Below are positions 57,601 to 64,000 of a DNA stretch of 64,000 nucleotides, one piece after another. Numbering within the stretch: the stretch's first letter is position 1; each line of letters starts with the position of its first letter. Under the pieces are notes generated by a model. The model was not told the origin of the DNA. It worked only from the letters and a program-made list of their open reading frames with translations, and ran no database searches. The stretch is from Paramarasmius palmivorus (Eukaryota > Basidiomycota > Agaricomycetes > Agaricales > Marasmiaceae), in NCBI GenBank assembly GCA_037176845.1, contig JAYKXP010000016.1, positions 1 through 64,000 on the forward strand, given 5' to 3'. The position numbers were made by a program, and so were the translations under genes.

Positions 57601-59759
57601 GTTGTGATCCGCGCTCAATTTTTCCAGCCTCAATAGCGTCCCAATCACCGTTATGTCCCGAATCTTGTTTCGCCGGCAGTCCAACCGCCTCAAGCTGACG
57701 AGCTCCGTACACTCATCGGGCATCGCAGTGCGTTTATTGCCCGTGACAATGAGATGCTCAAGGTTTGTCGGTTTGCCTATCGCCTCCGGCAGCTCCGTGA
57801 TCATCTTGAAGGAGATATGCAGATCTCAAAGAATCTTCAGGTCGCAAAAGACGGGGGGTAATTGGTGGAACCTATTATTCGATATGTTGAGATTTGTCAA
57901 CGATCGAAACCTAGGGAAGTGAAATGGTAATTTCTCCATGCGATTATTCCGCGCATAGAGTGCCCTGAGTTCAGGGAGGTTCTCCGAATACAAATCGTCA
58001 AGCTCAGCGATTCGATTGCCTGAAATATCCAGTCGGCTCAGCGTCGTGCAATGTTTAAGACTGTGGGGTAGTTGCTTATACGCCATTTCGGAAAGACAAG
58101 GTTCATTGAGCTGTGTGCATGCCTGGATGAAGTCAAACGGAATGTCGAGATTGTGATTGCGGGAGAGATTGAGCGTTACAATTTGGTCGGCGTGCTTGTG
58201 CAGGATCGGCGACACGGTGCGGAGATGACACTTTGATAAGTCGACGGTTTCAAAGTTTTCCACCCCCAACTTTTGGCCCTATATCGACGTAGTGAGTAAC
58301 GGCTTCAGAAGATCAGATCATGAAGAACATACTGCCCCCAGCTGGCGACTCTTGTACACAAATTTCAACAATAACGACAAACCATCTCCGCCGAGCTCTA
58401 GCCCGTCGGAAACATAGTAACTAGCCTGCTCTAACCGCCGTCTTACAATGTCTGCTGGTCTTTCATTCGGTGCAACCACTCGCTCTTGACAAGTACATCA
58501 GCATTCCATACAGGTGTAAAAGAATCAACACACCTCTTCCACGATCCTGCAAGTACAACCGAAACGTTTCCAACGACGCCATCGAAGCGTTCACGGTTCC
58601 ATCGTCTAGCTCAGTTGTGGTGAGCGACTCGCGATCATGGTTATGAGCATCGGAGAACCCCATAGTTGGCGCCACTCCCCGCAGTATCGAGTAGAAGACG
58701 AGTACCACTCCTTGGCGGGATCATTGTCGTTATAATCCACGTCCCAGGATTCGGGCGCATTCCAAGGTTGTTCTCCAGGTTCAAGCGAATCTGCTACCTC
58801 CTTCCCTTTGTCCTTGGGTCGTGGGGAGTGCTACGTCCATTCAAACTGGGAGCACCGTTCTGAGGGAACGTGCAATTCCGTTCTGGGTACGATCGGCCAT
58901 TCATATGTGGCACCGAGTTCTGCCTCTCTGTAGCGGCGATGATGGTTGTAGGCGACACTTTCATGTCTCTGTCCCCCATCATGCCCATTCTCTTCGATGC
59001 TTCGATAGAAGAACTCCTGGGAAGACGAATCTGATCCCTAAATGGGTCGTTGAACTCAAAGTGAGATACTGGGCGAAGGTGACTGCGAGATCGATAGGAA
59101 TTTGTCTGGGATTTCTGACTCAGATCGGAGAGTGAGAGTGTTCGCGATGAGGCGTCAAATGCTATCAATGTGGGGGAGCCTGTGCCGATGCTTCCGACAA
59201 CGTTGAGGTCGACAATGCCTTCCATAGAATCCAACTTGGTGTCTAGAGTCATTTCGGGGTCTTTAGGTGGTGTCGGTGGTAGATTCGAAGGACCAGCTCT
59301 GCTGTCTTCCATCCGGTTCGATTTCTTCCCAAACAAATTCTTTTCCTTTTCCTTCTCCTTTTCTCGGTCGGTGTCTCTGACCTGGCTGAATGATGAATGC
59401 AGGGGTGATACGGGCTCGATAGGTAGAATTGAAACCAATTCTCGATCCGGCAGCGGGGGTGGTTGTGGTCGCAACGATGGATGCTCGTCGGAGCCATGGG
59501 AATCCGCGCTCAGCCGTGACTTGGATTTCTTCCGCAACTGGAAAGGAAAGAGCGAAGACTTGGCCTTGCGCAGCTCTCTCTGAGGAGTGGACTGTGACCC
59601 AAAATTTTGGTCGGAGAATTCGAGAACATCGTTTTCGATGGTGACGAAATGTTGTTCAGAGCTTCCGCTATCGAAAGACCCTGATTGTTGCCTAGTGTGA
59701 AGAGTGCGACTATGTATAGGGTTGGGAGTGACACCTTGGCGGAGAGAAACGAGAGACAT
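54700..59759 (-). pseudogene. Fungal adenylate cyclase (CYR1/UAC1 type), broken and catalytically altered
   Basis: Fungal adenylate cyclases make cAMP downstream of Ras or G proteins at the membrane. The full domain order is visible: disordered N-terminus (ATG 59757-59759; SKSRLSADSHGSDEHPSL); Ras-association-like segment (ERPADIVRRRLEQ, LLLKFVYKSRQLG, about 58460-58330); leucine-rich repeats (58270-56500); PP2C-like domain (MYVANAGNALAVISRNGKAH, about 55950); cyclase domain (QLALVFTNIRNSTHFWEV onwards). Lesions: in-frame TGA at 57826-57828, a shift near 57405, TAG at 57276-57278, and a one-base shift near 55280 inside the cyclase domain. The first metal-binding aspartate of FTDI is Asn (55369-55371), so even a repaired frame should be inactive. 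It is about 5 kb, with few repeats for the family. A functional copy must be elsewhere. Confidence 0.85.
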
Positions 59760-60288
59760 CTTCTTTGAGATACCAAGCGTTCTTGAGAATTTGCCGGGTG
59801 GGGATGGGGGTGAAAGTGGTGAATGCTGAAAAAGTCATGAGCAACCATTCAAAGACTGGTACCATAAAGATAGATGCATGGAAAGCAGAAGACACGATGT
59901 CAGAAATTGACGTGCAACGAGGCGTATGAGCGAATGAGTAGCAGCTGACTGTGACAACTGTCAGAGTCGAGGAGATTTTTGATTCGAAGACTGTGTTGCG
60001 CATGTTGGAGAGCATCCAAGCCTGTCGTAGTCTATCATGAGATCCCCGGTTGCTTCACAGTATATTTTCTGGTGCCTGCGCGATGCCATGTTTCTTCATG
60101 GACCTATCTCAGCCTCTTCTGGTCCATTTCCCGTCAGGAAACGAAGAACGAAATGAAGAGGATGTTATGTTTCCAATGCCTGGCCACCACGGAAGAGAGT
60201 ACTGGCCGCGGAATGGAGATCGCAAGAAGCTTTGTGGGACTCGAAACTTCGACGTCCCCGCTGATGGAAAAATCGTAAAAGTTGCCAC

Positions 60289-60333
60289 CCCGCTGCACCT
60301 TGACCCGCTGCACCTTGACCCGCTACACCTTGA
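60289..60333. repeat. Three tandem copies of a 15-bp unit
   Basis: CCCGCTGCACCTTGA occurs at 60289-60303 and 60304-60318, then with one change (CTAC for CTGC) at 60319-60333. It lies in the intergenic region upstream of two divergent genes and could be a protein-binding cluster or a simple minisatellite. Confidence 0.75.
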
Positions 60334-60602
60334 CAAAGAAAATTGGTTCAAAATTCGAGACTCACCGGGTCCAACCAAGGAGCAACTGCAGGGTCTCTGC
60401 TAGCCGCAACATTTATTTCGGGTAGTATCAACGCCCGCCCATCTCCTCCTACTACACCGTCAATTGTAAGCACTCTGGCACGAGATTGCGAATGAGAGTT
60501 TGGTAAGTTGGCATGTCGTCGTTTGAGCTAGAACGTCGGGAATTCTTGCAACGTTCCTGGGCGGGGCCGTAGAGGTTGAATCGGCTGTGAGTGACGGTCA
60601 TA

Positions 60603-60645
60603 CTATCACCACATCTATCATTGGTTCAATAGTATTCCATGCCAT
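60603..60645 (-). pseudogene. Short relic resembling the TRA1 start region
   Basis: On the minus strand an ATG at 60643-60645 opens MAWNTIEPMIDVVI and then stops. The TRA1-like gene at 7400 starts MATNTIDPMIHVAV. At DNA level about 33 of 41 bases agree (60608-60648 against 7370-7400 and flanks). Homology seems to stop outside this stretch. It is probably a duplicated fragment, though one short match cannot exclude chance. Confidence 0.35.
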
Positions 60646-60983
60646 CTAAGTGCATAGGACGAAATGTGGTGCATGGGCTGTTGCAATGTTGAGTGTTTTG
60701 GGACAAGCAAATATGGAGCAGAGGAAAATTTGAAGTGGGAAAGAAAACATGAAAAGAGGGGAGTAAAGCAGTAGGCGAGCGGCTCAACTGCTTCTTCGGT
60801 TGCTAAGGTGAACGACTCATAGCACCGGAAGAGGTCGGTAGAATTCAGGAAAAAAAGTGGGGAACAAATTAGAGGTGGTGGTGGTTATGTCGTGAGCCGA
60901 GTTTAGCTGAGTTCCCAATCCGGAATGTCATTCCGGCTGTCTTATCAGATAGTGGCCTCGAGTCTTTTCTCTTGTCTTTCAAC

Positions 60984-62950
60984 ATGCCAGGTATGTTTCG
61001 CTGGTATAATAATCAATTCCAATCAACGATGTTATACAGGTCTTCCAAACAAGCCCATGCGACCAATGTCAACTAGCAAGCAACGGAGTTCAAAGTCGAA
61101 ACGACGTAGGTCAAGCAGTGGACATCAACCTAGGTCAGATGTGAGATTAATCATAATTTACGATGGCTTTTCATGAAGAATGTCTTCTCAGACCTCTGTG
61201 GACGAACTTGAACCTGGACAAATCGTTGGTTCTCCAGATGCCGGGCCGTCTCGCAGGGCAAAACGTCAAAGAAGAAAGGAGAGGACAACTGCGCAATATG
61301 TAGCTGCCATGCAGCTTGATAACGAGATCATGGCTACTGAAGATGCTCAAGCTGATCTAGATGCTGCTGCTGAGGAGGATCGAATCGCCTCTGAATCTTT
61401 CCGGAACGCTTGTGAAGAGCAGACTCGCGAAGCAGAATACGAGAGAGTGGGAAAAGAGATACGAGAGGAGATGAGGCAGGGTCAGTATAGTGTGGCGGAA
61501 AAAGTCTGTTTGAACTTGCATTAATTGTCCTGAAACTGACCGACTCGGATCACTTAGCTTCTGCATATGTTCACTGGGATGAACAACATTAAATTACATG
61601 TCATTCGGGATGAAGACCGGCAAGATTACATTCAGGCATTGAAGGCATTAGAGACGAAACGTCGCCAGCCACTCTCGTCAAAGGATCCAGAATTTCCTAT
61701 CACCCAAACATTACCAATATTCCAACCTGGTTTCCATATATGTGTACACGAGAAGACAATGAATATTCTCCTCGAGTGTAGAATCACGTATGTCTCTTGT
61801 ATATCCGTCTGTGTTTGCGTATTCACTGTATGCAGCCCATGGGGAGAGATGAACATGAAGGAGAGGGAATCTAAATTACGCGCCATTCACACCATTATGG
61901 CATATACACAAAGTGCGAATGGTATTAAGACCAACGGGGTGATCATCCGTGTTTTACTCTTCATATTCCACTCTGATAGACCCCTCATCAGTCGCAAAGA
62001 TTTCAAGATCATGCGAAGAAGTCTGACCATAATGTCAACAGACCCAAGCCGCACGGAAATATGTTCGCAGGGGGGTGGCACCGAACAAAAGGTGAAAGAG
62101 GTGTTCATCTTTCTCGATATACTGTGGACAAATCAGGAGGATCGGAGACAAGGCAGAAAAAAATTGATATGTGTGTCACCACATCCATATTACGTGCAAA
62201 GCTAATACTTTTCTAGTTATTCAGAAACGTCGGAGGACTTCAGTCATGTCGCCGAGGAGTATTCCGAAGGCCTTCGGCGAATGTATCCTTTGGGATACAA
62301 TCTATTGAAGCAGCACGCAGAAATGTAAATTGGATTCCTGTCCTTTATCAGCTTGATACTCATCATGCTTTAGGTATGATGTCCCGTCATTTGACCAACT
62401 TGAGATGGTCACTTTGCATGGCAAGCCGATTGTCAATGCATTTGCTAATTCCATTACTATCACCAATGATGACTTTGCAAACTATCAGCATATGGATCGG
62501 GACGCAATTGCTATCGCGTACGGGTGGTGGTGGATCGGCTGGCAAGACCCAAGGACAAAAACCTGGCATGTGAAAGATGAATATGATCATGATAAGGTGC
62601 AGGGCGGAGAATTCCTCGTAGCTGAACATGGCGTCATGATTGATTTTTCTCGGTATGTCGGATGCTTTTCTATGATTACGAGGGTTAGAAATTGAATTCA
62701 AGTTAGTGCTCGTGGCCTTGTTGAAATTTTCTGGAGAGGAAACAGCGATCATCATGGTACAATGAGTTCAATGAGTTCAGAGGGGGTAACGAGATTTGGA
62801 ACCTCGATCCAAGTCACTGCTGATGCGGTAGCCGGGATGGCTGCATGGAAGGACGACGGATATAACCCCGCAAAGATTGTTGGAAATGCTTCCCGCCTGG
62901 AGTTTGCACGACAATCGATGGAGAGAGCCAAGTCAAAGAAACGCAGTTGA
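60984..62950 (+). CDS. Tet-like 2OG-Fe(II) oxygenase-family protein, about nine exons
   Basis: Exons 60984-60990, 61040-61140, 61192-61480, 61558-61787, 61836-61938, 61980-62170, 62217-62324, 62374-62652 and 62707-62950. The N-terminus is basic and Ser-rich (SKQRSSKSKRRRSSSGHQ), then acidic and helical. The C-terminal half matches the Tet/JBP-like family expanded in Agaricomycetes, often near KDZ transposons. The double-stranded beta-helix carries the Fe(II) ligands: HxD in YQHMDRDAIAIAYGWWW (exon 8) and a distal His in EIFWRGNSDHHGT, with 2-oxoglutarate-binding Arg candidate RFGTSIQV (exon 9). Such enzymes oxidise a methyl group on a DNA base or another substrate; the substrate is unknown. 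Seven of the eight junctions keep frame. The exon 3/4 junction does not: HWDEQH stops and KLHVIRDED continues one base out, so there is either a one-base insertion near 61592 or an unrecognised splice. Confidence 0.75.
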
Positions 62951-63062
62951 ATATTGAATTTGGTGTATTTCAAGTACGGTTACAATCTATTACTGGACAT
63001 GCCTAGCCCTTCTTCCTACTTTGTATGTATCATTGAAATCTTGAGCCATGCTACTTCACTCG

Positions 63063-64000
63063 CTATCCAGTGCTTCGAATAGTAAAAGATGAGGAGAGAC
63101 GGTCTTGGAGATACCATCGCATACTAAAACAATCCGAACCATGCAACGAGAACTCCAGCTCCTCACCGAATACATATGTACCTCCCCTCCAAACAGTATC
63201 GACAGCCTCAAACAGTGTTGGTTGGTTCTCCAAGTCTTGCTTAAGAAACATCAAAACACCATCAACATTCCTAAGAGGATGACGGGCATTGGAGCAAACA
63301 CGGAGAAGGGCTACGCATTGCTGTACGAAAAACGAATCCCATAAATCCGTTATCTTGATAGTAGCCCTTCCATCGGTCGAGCAAATCGAGATACGAGACT
63401 CCAGTACATGGAGAATGCCAACCACCAATTCCTTCGACATACAGTGTAACTCGTACGCTTCGTCGCTCAAAAAAGAGCCAGTGTATCGAGAACCGCACAA
63501 CAACGCGCCAAAATAGACAACGCTGAAGAGGGAAAAGAGATGCACCAAGCCATCGGCGAGAGTGACGTTAGGAATGTGGTATCGGGACTGGTCTCGGATC
63601 GGTCTTGAAGAAAAGATCTGGGAGTGGCGCGTGTAAGTCATATGCCAATACAACAGTATTTGATGATGAATTGTCGTGCAATACGGGACCCGGTGATGTC
63701 CTAGGGAATATGGCCGGAAGAACGTATGGACGTAGGACCACAAGGAACAGTCCATTGTACTCGTCGAGTAGAAATAAGAACCACTCAAAACAGAAGGCTC
63801 TAGGGTGATTATCATACAGGGTATCCCTGAACGGACAATACTACAAGGTTCAGTCAGAATAACTAACAGAAGCGGACAAGCAACTCACAGCCTATCGCCG
63901 GACATCATCAAGACACCACATATAGCGTCCATACGCACCACTCGGTCCTTCAATGACCCCAAAGAATGGATTCGGCATTCAACAGCAGACAAATCTCCAT
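63063..64000 (-). CDS. Second JmjC-like cupin-fold protein, partial at right edge
   Basis: Exons 63889-64000 (runs off the window) and 63063-63840 join over a 48-nt intron. The product is a diverged relative of the protein at 31051-33866: GVLMMSGDR against GVLLTAGDR, IITLEPSVLSGSYFYSTSTM against VVTLDPTIYCGSNFYSSATI, LWDSFFVQQCVALL against LWYSFFAQQCATLL, and WRGGTYVFGEELEFSL against LRGETCSFGNAFLSLS. The intron after GDR sits at the same residue and in the same phase (2) in both genes, which strongly supports common descent. The late His ligand of active JmjC enzymes is again missing (SGIPC). The strand holding HxD lies beyond the edge. It is convergent with the Tet-like gene, with only about 110 bases between stops. 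Confidence 0.7.

Larger units (their letters stand above)
59760..60983. promoter_or_regulatory. Divergent intergenic region of adenylate cyclase and Tet-like genes
   Basis: It lies between start codons at 59759 (minus) and 60984 (plus). It holds a three-copy 15-bp repeat (60289-60333) and a short stretch similar to the start of the TRA1-like gene (60603-60645). No gene is supported; the frames at 59979-60403 look like chance. Confidence 0.4.

Noticed and set aside
59979..60403. Overlapping plus-strand frames containing the HLDPLHLDPLHLD repeat
   Set aside because: They lie in the divergent intergenic region, have no splice context, and the repeat pattern follows directly from the 15-bp DNA repeat.

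Overview
The window looks like nuclear DNA of an agaricomycete mushroom (Basidiomycota). Genes are split by many 45-80 nt GT..AG introns. The recognisable families are ones expanded in Agaricomycetes: a NACHT P-loop receptor, a Tet-like 2OG-Fe(II) oxygenase, a JmjC-like fold, a MYND protein, an F-box/nucleotidyltransferase-like protein, a Helitron and hAT-type elements. No rRNA, tRNA or CRISPR was seen.

Layout. 1-7400 (minus): N-terminal part of a TRA1/TRRAP homologue, broken by many small frameshifts and running off the left edge. 8.3-10.0 kb: a decayed multi-pass membrane protein gene. 12.6-33.9 kb: a dense block of intron-rich genes with undamaged reading frames, mostly of unknown function: 199 aa (+), 121 aa acidic (-), 219 aa (+), 315 aa (-), about 780 aa in about 27 exons (+), 159 aa (+), 763 aa half-MYND (+), 534 aa F-box/NTase-like (-), 286 aa (+), 279 aa (+) and about 800 aa JmjC-like (+). 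34.2-34.8 kb: a small broken gene (-). 36.1-44.4 kb: an AT-rich Helitron with one 8.3 kb open frame, a tandem repeat at its front and a ubiquitin-protease-like domain at its end. 44.5-49.5 kb: transposon debris, including an 844-bp hAT-type MITE with a perfect 8-bp target duplication and a second inverted-repeat element. 50.1-52.7 kb: a NACHT gene in one continuous frame cut by three nonsense codons. 53.8-54.2 kb: a possible small secreted protein (-). 54.7-59.8 kb: an adenylate cyclase gene (-) with frameshifts, stops and a lost catalytic aspartate. 61.0-63.0 kb: the Tet-like oxygenase gene (+). 63.1-64.0 kb: a second JmjC-like gene (-), cut by the right edge and sharing an intron position with the one at 31-34 kb.

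The main pattern is a contrast. Copies of core genes at both ends (TRA1, adenylate cyclase) and a NACHT gene are dying, while orphan genes and the Helitron between them are intact over tens of kilobases. This suggests an accessory or duplicated region, with working TRA1 and adenylate cyclase elsewhere in the genome. The alternative is locally poor sequence at the window ends. All gene models were built by hand from splice sites and frame continuity, with no database or transcript support.
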